Assembly: GCF_002737765.1 (NCBI RefSeq)
Contig: NZ_PEGG01000015.1
Coordinates: 1 to 10,756, forward strand
Direction of reading: 5' to 3'
From: Caulobacter sp. B11
Lineage (GTDB): Bacteria; Pseudomonadota; Alphaproteobacteria; Caulobacterales; Caulobacteraceae
DNA length: 10,756 nt
In this document: piece after piece, positions 1 through 6,880 of the stretch
How positions within the stretch are numbered: the first letter of the stretch is position 1
Layout of the letters: each line of letters starts with the position of its first letter
Program-made: the position numbers and the translations under genes
Notes under the pieces: generated by a model
What the model was told of the DNA's origin: nothing
What the model saw: the letters and a program-made list of their open reading frames with translations, nothing else
Database searches by the model: none

Positions 1-69
1 TACGTCACCGAAGCGGCCCGAGGCGCCTTCGAAGGTCTGACCGTTCACGAAATGGGCGATGTTACGCAT
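1..69 (-). CDS. mmsA: Methylmalonate-semialdehyde dehydrogenase (CoA-acylating), N-terminal fragment
   Basis: Only the first 23 codons are in the window; the rest lies beyond position 1. The residues read MRNIAHFVNGQTFEGASGRF and then GDV, which matches the usual start of CoA-acylating methylmalonate-semialdehyde dehydrogenases (a short F-[IV]-N-G motif followed by S-G-R-x-G-[DE]-V). By family, the enzyme oxidises methylmalonate semialdehyde or malonate semialdehyde to propionyl-CoA or acetyl-CoA in valine or inositol breakdown, in the cytoplasm. The ATG at 69 is chosen because AGGGAG lies 7 bases upstream. The gene starts 76 bases after the flavin reductase stop, on the same strand, so it may be read from that gene or from its own promoter. 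The family call rests on 23 residues; another aldehyde dehydrogenase of the same superfamily is possible. Confidence 0.75.
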   Translation of the reverse strand, partial: MRNIAHFVNGQTFEGASGRFGDV

Positions 70-76
70 GATGGCG

Positions 77-82
77 CTCCCT
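77..82 (-). promoter_or_regulatory. Ribosome binding site of mmsA
   Basis: On the minus strand this reads AGGGAG, 7 bases before the ATG at 69. It is a good Shine-Dalgarno match and fixes the start of the partial dehydrogenase gene. Confidence 0.7.
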
Positions 83-107
83 GACGCAATTTTCCGCGTG
101 AATAGCA

Positions 108-119
108 CCCGTAAACGGG
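108..119. repeat. Short perfect inverted repeat between the flavin reductase gene and mmsA
   Basis: CCCGTAAACGGG is a perfect 12-base inverted repeat (5-base arms around AA) in the 76-base gap upstream of mmsA. No T run follows it in either direction, so it makes a poor intrinsic terminator. Its place in front of mmsA would suit an operator for a dimeric regulator, but this is inference from position and symmetry alone. Confidence 0.3.
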
Positions 120-145
120 AGCGTATCGCGCAAACTTATGCCTTC

Positions 146-667
146 TTAATCCTCAACGTGAACCCGACGAAACCGGCCCTGCAGATAGACCAGGGGTTCA
201 TGATCGGGATCGTATCGCAGCTTCACCACCCGACCGACATAGACGCGATGATCACCAGCGTCGAAGACCTGGTGGGTGACGCATTCGAAATTGGCCATGC
301 ATCCGGGCAGCACCGGCGCGCCGGTGCTCCAGGTCTCGGTCTCGACCCCCTCGAACCGATCGCCTTCCTTGCGCGTGAATTGCCGGGCCAGGGCCTGATG
401 ATCGGCGTGCAACACATTGACCGTGAACAGGCCGGCGGCGTCGAGCATCGGCAGGCTACTGGACTTGAGATCCACGCAGACCAAGGCAAGGGGCGGATCG
501 AGCGACACCGAGGTGAAGGAATTGGCCGTAAGCCCGACCCGCCGGCCGTCCGCGGCGCAGGTCGTGACGACGGTCACCCCGGTGGTGAAGCAGCCAAACG
601 CATTACGGAGGGCTCGAACGTCGTGATCGCCGCCCCCGCCCAGTTCAATCGTGACGGCCTGACTCAT
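146..667 (-). CDS. Flavin reductase family protein (HpaC-like, FMN-binding split barrel)
   Basis: A 173-residue protein, the usual length for the flavin reductase-like domain family that contains HpaC and other small NAD(P)H:flavin oxidoreductases. Such enzymes supply reduced FMN or FAD to a partner monooxygenase in the cytoplasm. Visible family features are an N-terminal helix with the F-x-T-G-V-T-V-V-T motif (residues 27-35), the flavin-binding G-L-T-A-N-S-F-T-S-V-S segment (45-55) followed by D-P-P-L (57-60), F-x-V-N-V-L (81-86), and the late G-D-H-x-V-x-x-G-x-V motif (138-147). The start is supported by AGGG 6 bases before the ATG. No monooxygenase lies beside it here; the neighbours are mmsA downstream and the oxygenase of the glycosyl operon upstream, 70 bases away. 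The latter is a 2-oxoglutarate type that would not need reduced flavin. The substrate partner therefore cannot be named. Confidence 0.88.
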   Translation of the reverse strand: MSQAVTIELGGGGDHDVRALRNAFGCFTTGVTVVTTCAADGRRVGLTANSFTSVSLDPPLALVCVDLKSSSLPMLDAAGLFTVNVLHADHQALARQFTRKEGDRFEGVETETWSTGAPVLPGCMANFECVTHQVFDAGDHRVYVGRVVKLRYDPDHEPLVYLQGRFRRVHVED

Positions 668-673
668 CGGTTA

Positions 674-677
674 CCCT
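674..677 (-). promoter_or_regulatory. Ribosome binding site of the flavin reductase gene
   Basis: On the minus strand this reads AGGG, 6 bases upstream of the ATG at 667, and supports that start. The 70-base gap between this gene and the upstream oxygenase stop shows no convincing intrinsic terminator. Confidence 0.55.
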
Positions 678-737
678 GTGCGGCAAAGTCTCGACCGGGG
701 CAAGCCCGCGCGCGCCCGCTAGGCTAAGATCCGCCGT

Positions 738-1652
738 TCACGCTTCCACCAGCATCCCGGGGCGCGCGGCGTCGAGGCCGAAGGTGACCGGCAGGTGGCG
801 CACATGCGGCGTCTGCAGGCCCAGGGCCTTGGCGCCCCTGGCCACGGCCAGCTTGGCCACGGCGGTCGGACCAAAGCCGTCCTGCACGCGCGGCCGGGCG
901 CCCAGTCGGCGGCGCAGCACGCCGTTGGCGTAGATGACATTGGCGCGCAGCAGGGCCGCCGGGGTCATGAACTCGATCGAGATCGACACGTTCAGCATCG
1001 GCCCGTTCTCGATGCGATGCGGGGCGTTCTGCCGCCAGGTGACCATCCGCCCGGGCGTCAGGTCATAGACCGCCGCGCCCGAGTCCCACGCCGGGTCGAA
1101 GGCAAATTGCTCGGCGGTCTCGCGCAGGACGATCTTTTCCAGGGCCAGTTCGCCGACATAGGGATCGGCCACCGGATAGACCCAGACCTTCTTCTGCCCC
1201 CTCACCTGCCACAGCGAAACCAGCGGCACGTCGAGATGGTAGAAGACCTGGGCGTTGGCCGACGAGATCAGCATGCCCAGGTCGCGCTTGAAGGTGCGCA
1301 GGCCCGGAACCCGGGCTTCCTTCTCGGCGAAGATCTCGTCGCAGAGGGCGGCGTATTCCGGCACATGATCGTTGGTCTGGCGCAGGTTTAGCCAGATGCG
1401 GCCGGCCTTGGCGGCCTCAAGCAGTTGGTCGCCCGACAGCGTTCCCGCCGCGCCCTTGCGCCAGGTCGTCCAGGCCTTGGGATCCTCGCCCATGGTGAAG
1501 ACGCCCAGCTTGTCGCGCGGATAGAGGTCCAGCAGCCGCGCCAGCCCCTCATCGTCGAACATCGGCCGTTCGTGGAGGTTGTGCTGAAAGCCGAGGTTCT
1601 CCTGGCCGAAGGCCGTGGCCTTTTCCGCCGTCCAGTCGGTGATGATGCTCAT
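738..1652 (-). CDS. JmjC/cupin-like Fe(II)/2-oxoglutarate-dependent oxygenase
   Basis: A 304-residue protein, third gene of a coupled operon. The central segment resembles the double-stranded beta-helix core of FIH-type (Cupin_8/JmjC) hydroxylases. An H-x-D pair sits at H139 and D141 (FYHLD), followed by L-x-x-W-Q-V-x-G-Q-K with K154, and a distal histidine at H212 in PHRIEN. In human FIH the iron ligands are H199, D201 and H279 and the 2-oxoglutarate lysine is K214. The H-to-K distance of 15 is identical here and the distal spacing is similar (73 against 80). The expected reaction is hydroxylation coupled to 2-oxoglutarate decarboxylation; the substrate is unknown. No signal peptide is visible, so it should be cytoplasmic. 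The start is the ATG at 1652, which overlaps the glycosyltransferase stop as ATGA; an in-frame extension to 1862 would lie inside the upstream gene. The last 70 residues (about 235-304) match nothing I recognise. Confidence 0.75.
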   Translation of the reverse strand: MSIITDWTAEKATAFGQENLGFQHNLHERPMFDDEGLARLLDLYPRDKLGVFTMGEDPKAWTTWRKGAAGTLSGDQLLEAAKAGRIWLNLRQTNDHVPEYAALCDEIFAEKEARVPGLRTFKRDLGMLISSANAQVFYHLDVPLVSLWQVRGQKKVWVYPVADPYVGELALEKIVLRETAEQFAFDPAWDSGAAVYDLTPGRMVTWRQNAPHRIENGPMLNVSISIEFMTPAALLRANVIYANGVLRRRLGARPRVQDGFGPTAVAKLAVARGAKALGLQTPHVRHLPVTFGLDAARPGMLVEA

Positions 1653-2569
1653 GCCGTCCTGCCGTAGAACTGGATCTTGAAGGGCCCCCACCACAGGGTC
1701 TTGCCCAGGCCGCGTGCGGCGCGGTCCAGCCATTCGGCCCGGTCGGCGGCGCGGGTCAGCCATTTGCCCGCCGCCACCGCGCCGAACAGCGCCGCCTGGA
1801 CCAGACCGACGGCCATCCAGCGGGCGATACCCAGCCGGTCGGGCGGGCTGGCGGCGGCGCAATGGGCCGAGGGGCCCTGGCCATAGGCGAAGGCGCGACG
1901 GATCGTGTAGTCCAGGGACAGCCGATCGGCCACCGGATCCTCCCAGACCCAGGCCGCGGGCTCCCAGACGAACCGCGCGCCGGCGATCTGCATCTGGCCA
2001 AACAGCATGTCGTCCTCGCCGCCGATCTCATTGCGCAGCATGGAGAACGGCGCGACGGGATCAGGCAGGGCCGCCCGTCGCAGCAGGCTGTCGCCGCAGC
2101 CGTAATAGTGGTCGATGACCCCCGCCTCAGCCGGACCCAGCCGCGAGAAAAACCGCTGCAGATAGTCGCGATGCTCGACCACGGCGGCCGGAGCGCGGGC
2201 CCGGACAGGTCCGAACACCACATCGGCGTCGAAGCGCGCCTGAGCCGACAGCAGGGCCGACAGCCATTCAGCCGGCGCCTCTTCGTCATCGTCGAGGAAG
2301 GCGATCAGGTCGCCGCCGGCCCGGGCCATGCCGGCGTTGCGGGCATAGGCCACGCCGGGTCGCGGCTCGTGCACATAATGGACCGGGAACGGAGCCTCGG
2401 CCGCCAGCCCGTCGGCCGCGGCGCGGGCGGAATCCACCTGATCGTTGTCGACGATCACCAGTTCAAGGTCGCCGAACGCAACCCCCTCCTGGCGAAACAG
2501 TGAACGCGCCGCCACCCCGAGGCCCGCGATGCGCCTCTGGGTTGGAATCATGATGGTGACGCGCGGCAT
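1649..2569 (-). CDS. Glycosyltransferase family 2 protein
   Basis: A 306-residue GT-A fold glycosyltransferase. It opens with the typical beta strand and nucleotide-binding start VTIMIPTQRR (residues 4-13). It then shows V-I-V-D-N (38-42), the segment R-P-G-V-A-Y-A-R-N-A-G (70-80) before the metal site, the DXD-type metal and nucleotide-sugar motif F-L-D-D-D-E (91-96), and G-G-E-D-D (183-187), which provides the likely catalytic acidic residues. A hydrophobic stretch at about 251-268 followed by basic residues could anchor the C-terminus to the inner membrane. It should transfer a sugar from a nucleotide donor to a lipid-linked or other glycan acceptor on the cytoplasmic face. Its ATG shares one base with the acetyltransferase stop (TGATG), and its own stop overlaps the next start (ATGA), so the three proteins are probably made in step. 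Donor and acceptor cannot be told from sequence alone. Confidence 0.9.
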   Translation of the reverse strand: MPRVTIMIPTQRRIAGLGVAARSLFRQEGVAFGDLELVIVDNDQVDSARAAADGLAAEAPFPVHYVHEPRPGVAYARNAGMARAGGDLIAFLDDDEEAPAEWLSALLSAQARFDADVVFGPVRARAPAAVVEHRDYLQRFFSRLGPAEAGVIDHYYGCGDSLLRRAALPDPVAPFSMLRNEIGGEDDMLFGQMQIAGARFVWEPAAWVWEDPVADRLSLDYTIRRAFAYGQGPSAHCAAASPPDRLGIARWMAVGLVQAALFGAVAAGKWLTRAADRAEWLDRAARGLGKTLWWGPFKIQFYGRTA

Positions 2570-3723
2570 CAGGCGTCCACGGCTGCTTTGGACCGCCGCT
2601 GGGCCTGGCTCGCGACCGCCTCGACCATGCCGCGCATGCGACCGCCCAGGGTCAACTCGACGCTGGCGATGCTGTCCATCCGCCGGCGAAGGCGACCAAC
2701 CGGTCCCGCGCCGTGCGCGCCGGCCATGGCCCAGGCGGTCTCGACCGAACTGGCGACCCGGCCGGCCATGCCTGACGCGATCGCCACGCCGTCATCGACC
2801 TGGACCCGGCTCAGTCCATAGGCGCGCTTGTAGTGGTCGTGGCCGGGTCCAAGATCGTAGTGGGTCAAGCCCAGGTCGGGCATGGCGGCGATCGCCCGCA
2901 GGAAGAAGATCTGCCCGGGCGACCAGGCGTTGAAGGCCGGATTGGTCGACGCGATCCAGGGATGGAAGACGCCGCCCATCCGCACCCCGAAATGCCCCGC
3001 CACCAGTTGGTCGCCGACATAGAGATTGACCATCAGGCCCCGGAAATCGCCCGTCTGGCGTTCGAAGAGATCGATCAGCAGCTGGCGGGTCCAGTCCGGG
3101 CGCAGGAAGTCATGCACGCCGGTGCGGCCAAGCTGTTCGCGCTTCCAGGCGATCAGTTGATCAAAGGCCAGGCGTGAAGGATCATGAGCCACCAGACGGA
3201 TGGTCCCGACTTCTCGCTCGAGCTTGTGGTCCAGACGACGGTAATTCTTGATCTTCTTGGGACTGTCGACGCGAACAGATTCCAAATAGGCGGCGATGTC
3301 GCCCTGGGGCGCGATGACGTACCCGTCCTTGCTCATGGATCGCGCGTCAGTGCTCGCGAACACGCCGTAGGGGTCGATCAGGCCGGTGTAGCGAAAGGTG
3401 ACCAGATCCACCGCCCGGAGCACGGCGGCGATGGCGAGATCGGGATTCGGGCGAGTAACCAGGGCCTGATAGTCGGAGAGCGGCGACCCGACCGCCCGGG
3501 CCATGCTTCCGGGGCGACGGTGGAAGGGCAGGAAGCCGACGACCTCGCCCCGTCGGCGGATTACCGCGACGCGCGTATCGCCTCGCACCCGGCCGACGGC
3601 CTGGGCGAAGTCCGGCCCCAACAACGGACTGGCGAACGCCGGCTCGGCCTGGGCCATGGACCGCCAAAGCGCGATATCCGCCGTCTCGAGTTTGAGCGGG
3701 TGAAGGGTCTCGACATCCAACAT
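2569..3723 (-). CDS. GNAT family (CelD/BcsL, BioF2-like) acetyltransferase
   Basis: A 384-residue protein of the double-GNAT type annotated as CelD/BcsL or BioF2-like acetyltransferase; Caulobacter HfsK, which modifies the holdfast polysaccharide, belongs to this broad group. Diagnostic stretches are the lysine-rich S-P-K-K-I-K-N-Y-R-R segment at about 154-163, in front of the second GNAT half, and A-G-H-F-G-V with F-H-P-W at about 242-255. Near the end are S-P-G-Q-I-F-F-L-R (268-276) and Y-D-L-G-P-G-H-D-H-Y-K-R-A-Y-G (290-304). The family transfers acyl groups from acyl-CoA to sugar amines or hydroxyls of exopolysaccharides in the cytoplasm. It is the first gene of the operon. Start choice: GTG at 3726 and ATG at 3723 are adjacent; AGGG lies 6 bases before the GTG and 9 before the ATG, so either works, and I give the ATG. 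The C-terminal 60 residues are arginine- and alanine-rich and less conserved in look. The sugar substrate is unknown. Confidence 0.85.
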   Translation of the reverse strand: MLDVETLHPLKLETADIALWRSMAQAEPAFASPLLGPDFAQAVGRVRGDTRVAVIRRRGEVVGFLPFHRRPGSMARAVGSPLSDYQALVTRPNPDLAIAAVLRAVDLVTFRYTGLIDPYGVFASTDARSMSKDGYVIAPQGDIAAYLESVRVDSPKKIKNYRRLDHKLEREVGTIRLVAHDPSRLAFDQLIAWKREQLGRTGVHDFLRPDWTRQLLIDLFERQTGDFRGLMVNLYVGDQLVAGHFGVRMGGVFHPWIASTNPAFNAWSPGQIFFLRAIAAMPDLGLTHYDLGPGHDHYKRAYGLSRVQVDDGVAIASGMAGRVASSVETAWAMAGAHGAGPVGRLRRRMDSIASVELTLGGRMRGMVEAVASQAQRRSKAAVDA

Positions 3724-3732
3724 CACGCACTA

Positions 3733-3778
3733 CCCTAAGCAACGGAAGTTAGGGAAAAGTGCAGTTGGTCGCTTAGGG
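3733..3778 (-). promoter_or_regulatory. Possible translation-control leader: ribosome binding site that can pair with two upstream segments
   Basis: Reading the minus strand, CCCTAAGC (3778-3771), CCCTAA (3754-3749) and GCTTAGGG (3740-3733) occur in that order, just before the acetyltransferase start. The last element contains the AGGG ribosome binding site. It can pair with the nearer CCCTAA (6 base pairs, 10-base loop) or with the farther CCCTAAGC (8 base pairs, 30-base loop), and the two pairings exclude each other. That arrangement could hide the ribosome binding site. The pairing is seen in the sequence; any regulatory role is inference, and the same repeats could instead be a DNA operator. 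Confidence 0.35.
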
Positions 3779-3798
3779 CCGAACAATACCCCGAGGGC

Positions 3799-4293
3799 TC
3801 AGGCGAAGACCGCCTTTAAAATCGCCTCAATCCCCTGCTGATCAACGGCGTCGAAAGCCGCCGGGCGGTCGGAGTCGACGTCGAACACCGCGATGAGAGC
3901 GCCGCCGCGATCAAAGACCGGCACGACGATCTCGCTGGCCGAACGGCTGTCGCAGGCAATGTGGCCCGGGAAGGCGTGGACATCGTCGACCCGTTGGGTC
4001 TGCCCCGTCGCCGCCGCCGCGCCGCAAACCCCACGGCCGAAGGCGATGCGCAGGCAACCCAGCGTGCCCTGGTAAGGCCCGACGACCAGTTCGCGCTCGC
4101 GGGTAGGATCGACGACGTAGAAGCCTGTCCAGAAATAGTGATCGAAACTGGCGGCCAGCATCGAGGCCACCGTCGCCATCCGCGCCGTGAGGTTGGGCTC
4201 GCCGTCCAGCACGGAGGCGATCTCGTCAGCCGCCTCGGCATAGCGTTGCGCCTTGTCGGCGCTGAGGGTCTTTTCGTTGAATGCTTCAGCCAT
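3799..4293 (-). CDS. msrC: Free methionine-(R)-sulfoxide reductase (GAF domain)
   Basis: A 164-residue single GAF-domain protein matching the fRMsr (E. coli YebR/MsrC) family in length and content. These enzymes reduce free L-methionine-(R)-S-oxide to methionine with thioredoxin, protecting the cytoplasm from oxidative damage. The three family cysteines are present: C80 (G-T-L-G-C), C90 (G-R-G-V-C-G) and C114 (H-I-A-C-D). Their spacing of 10 and 24 residues is the same as C84, C94 and C118 of the E. coli enzyme. Supporting motifs are W-T-G-F-Y (55-59), V-G-P-Y-Q-G (71-76) and S-E-I-V-V-P (120-125), then V-F-D-V-D-S (136-141). The ATG at 4293 gives the expected N-terminus although its ribosome binding site is weak. 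It sits 69 bases after the chemoreceptor stop and 75 bases before the glycosyl operon start, all on the same strand. Confidence 0.9.
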   Translation of the reverse strand: MAEAFNEKTLSADKAQRYAEAADEIASVLDGEPNLTARMATVASMLAASFDHYFWTGFYVVDPTRERELVVGPYQGTLGCLRIAFGRGVCGAAAATGQTQRVDDVHAFPGHIACDSRSASEIVVPVFDRGGALIAVFDVDSDRPAAFDAVDQQGIEAILKAVFA

Positions 4294-4362
4294 GGCCGGG
4301 GATATAGCGCCTGGTTTGGCGAATGCGAGAGGGTATCAGCAGGGAAACGGTCCGCGCCGCCC

Positions 4363-6676
4363 TCAGTATCCCGGACGGAACCGTGGCTCGATCTTCAAGG
4401 CCGTGGAGCCCTGCACATAGCGATCCCTGAACGCCTCGCGGCGCGGCGCGGCGGGCGCAACCCGACGAGGCGGGTCGCGCAGATCATGAACCTGGGCCCC
4501 GACCTGGAAGCGACCGATCAGGCGTTCCAGCTCGGCCGCCTCATTGGACAGGGCATGACTGGCGGCGGTCGACTGCTCGACCATCGCGGCGTTCTGCTGG
4601 GTCACCTGATCCATCTGGTTGACGGCCACGTTCACTTCGGCCAGGCCAGAAGCCTGCTCCTTGGCCGAGGCTGCAATCTCGCCGACCAGATCATTGATCT
4701 CGGCCACCTGGCCCAGGATCTGCTCCAAGGTCTGTCCGGTCTCGCCGACCAGGCGAACGCCCCTGCTGACCTGCTCGGACGAGGTGCGAATCAGGGCCTT
4801 GATTTCCTTGGCCGCGTCGGCGCTGCGCTGGGCCAGGGCCCGGACCTCCTGCGCCACGACCGCGAACCCCCGCCCAGCATCGCCGGCCCGCGCCGCCTCG
4901 ACTCCCGCATTGAGGGCCAGAAGGTTGGTCTGGAAGGCGATCTCGTCGATCACCCCGATGATCTGGGTGATCGACTGCGACGACTTCTCGATGCCGCCCA
5001 TGGCCTCCACCGCTTCACGTACGATGTGGCCGCTGCGCTCGGCGTTGTTCTTGGTGCTGGCGGTGACCAGTCGCGCACGGTCGGCTCCGTCGGAACTGCG
5101 ACGCACCGTGGCGGTGATCTGGTCGAGGGCGGCGGCGGTTTGTTCCAGGCCTGCGGCCTGACGCTCGGTGCGTTGGGACAGGTCGTCGGCCGCCAGGCTG
5201 ATCTCGCCGCAGCCGGAGCGGATGCTGCGGGCGGCCGACAGGATGCCGGCCATGGTTTCCTGCAGGCTTTCGACGGCGGCGTTGAAATCGCGCGGCATCT
5301 TGCGCGCCTCGCCAGCAAATGCGTCCTCGGCCATCCGCCAGATCAGATCCCCCTGGGCCAGCTTCTCCATGCCTTCGCCTAGGGCGGCGACCGAGGCCGC
5401 CTGGGCCTGACCATAGGCTTCGGCCTCCAGCGCGTGCTGGCGGCGCTCGGCCTCGGCGACGGCGCGTTCGGCCTCCTGCTGGACGCGGTCGCGTTGCCCC
5501 TGGGCGAGGTCGTGGCGGAAGCCGTCAAGGGCCCGGGCGATGGCGGCGATCTCGTCGCCCCCCTTTACGCCAGGGACGGCCTGATCATAGTGGCCGGCGC
5601 TTAGCGCATCGACCGAGCGGGTCAGGCCGGCCAGCGGCTTGCGCACGAGACTGGCGCTGGCGAGGAACAGGCCAGCAGCACCGCCGCGGTGATCCCCAGG
5701 CCGCCGATGAACAGGATCCTGGCCAGCTTGTCAGCCGGCCAGGTAATGGCGGCGTTGGGCACGTCCATCACCAGCGCCCAGGTCGCATTCAGGCCCGGCA
5801 TGACCACGGGCCGCACGATGCGTTCCATGGCCACGTCGCCGGCCATGACCCCCTCGATCTTGGCCGAGGCCTCGCCCGCCAGAACGGCGGTCACCTTGTC
5901 GGCGCCGGCGTCGGCATAGCCGTCATGCGCAAGGCGCTGTCCGGGTGGGCGACCCATACGCCCTTGGACGACAACAGCATCACCCGGCCGCCCCCGAGCG
6001 GCTTGAGCGCGCCAAGGCGGCTGGAAAGGTTGGTCAGCGACATATCCAGGCCAGCCACGCCGATTTGACGGCCGCTCGAGCGCACGGGAATGGCCACTGA
6101 GGTCATGGCGACCTTGGCCCCGGCGATCGTCTCGAAATAGGGCTCCACAAGGGTCGCGCGACCGGACACGGCTGGGCCTGTGTAATAGGCTTCGGCGAAG
6201 TCGCTGCCGTCGGCTTCCAGCTCCAGCGCGGGATTGCCGTTGTTGTTGACCCAGTAGACCGAGAAGCGGCCATCCTTGTTCGACGCCAGAACCGCGTCGT
6301 TGAGATGCTCGATATCCTTGCCATCGAGGGCGTCCGGCTCGGCCATGAACCAGGCGCCCATCACCGTGCTGGAGGCGACGGCGTTGGGGCGGACCATGGC
6401 CACGAACTTGTCGCGGTCAACCAGACCCGCTTCGTGAGCTGCGGCGATGGACGCCTGCATGGCCTGAGCGGCGGCCTGGGTGGAGGCGACCTCGGCCTGC
6501 ACTTGCTGGACGGCGTCGTCGATCACCGCCTCGGCATAGCGATGGCTCAGACCCGCGACGATGCCGCTGGTATGGGAAGATACGGCCGCCGCCGCGGCGA
6601 TCAGCAGCAGGCCAATGGCGAGCCCGGCGACCAGCACCAGCTTCCACGCGATCGTCAGCCGGCCAAGCGCCTTCAT
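4363..6676 (-). CDS. Methyl-accepting chemotaxis protein (Cache sensor, HAMP, MCP signalling domain), frame broken twice
   Basis: A chemoreceptor read in three frames. 6676 to about 5922 encodes the first membrane segment (residues about 9-33) and most of a periplasmic dCache-like sensor, with W-F-M-A-E-P, Y-Y-T-G-P, G-V-A-G-L-D and V-A-H-P-D. About 5922 to 5670 gives the sensor end and the second membrane segment (about 320-345). About 5670 to 4363 gives HAMP and the cytoplasmic signalling helices. The signalling tip is canonical: I-D-E-I-A-F-Q-T-N-L-L-A-L-N-A-G-V-E-A-A-R-A-G. Adding one base at each break makes the gene 2316 bases (771 residues), a whole number of codons, and restores continuity, so both breaks look like missing bases (GG for GGG near 5670; G for GG near 5922 on the plus strand). 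GGAG lies about 10 bases before the ATG. The C-terminus lacks an NWETF-like CheR/CheB tether. The ligand is unknown. Confidence 0.88.
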
Positions 6677-6681
6677 GTCGA

Positions 6682-6730
6682 GAATCTCCGCAGCCTCGTC
6701 TAGGCCTTCAAAGGCTTTGCCTGCTGATTC
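6682..6730 (-). promoter_or_regulatory. Two GANTC sites in the chemoreceptor leader
   Basis: GAATC at 6682-6686 and GATTC at 6726-6730 lie within 55 bases of the chemoreceptor start. GANTC is the target of the cell-cycle methyltransferase CcrM in alphaproteobacteria, and promoter copies can respond to GcrA. The motif is seen directly; control by CcrM/GcrA is inference, since the window holds roughly 18 such sites, mostly inside genes. Confidence 0.3.
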
Positions 6731-6731
6731 C

Positions 6732-6746
6732 TAAACGCGTCATTAA
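6732..6746 (-). promoter_or_regulatory. CtrA-like box upstream of the chemoreceptor gene
   Basis: The minus strand reads TTAA, seven bases, then TTTA, against the CtrA consensus TTAA-N7-TTAA, a match at seven of eight fixed bases. It lies about 55-70 bases upstream of the chemoreceptor start, in the 204-base divergent region. Many flagellar and chemotaxis genes of Caulobacter relatives are under CtrA. The site is near-symmetric, so it could also serve the divergent acyltransferase. Single-site evidence is weak. Confidence 0.3.
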
Positions 6747-6868
6747 CCATGCTCGAGCCGCGGCCTCAGGGTCCGGGCAAGCGGACCATCGCGACCGACC
6801 CTGAACGGACCTCGCCCGGCCCGCCGGACTGGGGCGGCCGTGGCCCGCGCCTTGCCTCCTCCGGGACG

Positions 6869-6874
6869 AAGGAG
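6869..6874 (+). promoter_or_regulatory. Ribosome binding site deciding the acyltransferase start
   Basis: AAGGAG lies 6 bases before the ATG at 6881, a near-ideal Shine-Dalgarno sequence. It rules in favour of this start over the in-frame ATG at 6749, whose 44-residue extension is proline- and arginine-rich and unlike the family. Confidence 0.8.
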
Positions 6875-6880
6875 CTTGTC

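Noticed and set aside
699..720. GC-rich run after the oxygenase gene as a terminator
   Set aside because: The GCCCGCGCGCGCCCGC stretch is a mirror-like repeat, not an inverted repeat beyond a short GCGCGC core, and no T run follows.
59..727. A 222-codon plus-strand open frame opposite the flavin reductase
   Set aside because: It is the shadow of a gene with clear family motifs on the minus strand. Its residues show no domain.
1653..1862. In-frame N-terminal extension of the oxygenase to 1862
   Set aside because: It lies inside the glycosyltransferase gene and is arginine- and glycine-rich. The ATGA overlap at 1652 gives a natural coupled start.
3961..5382. A 473-codon plus-strand open frame antisense to msrC and the chemoreceptor
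   Set aside because: It lies opposite two clearly conserved proteins, has low-complexity G/A/R/L-rich content with no recognisable domain, and long antisense frames are expected at this GC content.
6700..6716. GCCTT-CA-AAGGC inverted repeat upstream of the chemoreceptor as an operator or terminator
   Set aside because: It has only 5-base arms with a 2-base centre, which is common by chance, and no T tract.
6749..6880. Earlier in-frame ATG of the acyltransferase
   Set aside because: There is no ribosome binding site at 6749 and the extra 44 residues are unlike the family, whereas AAGGAG sits correctly before 6881.
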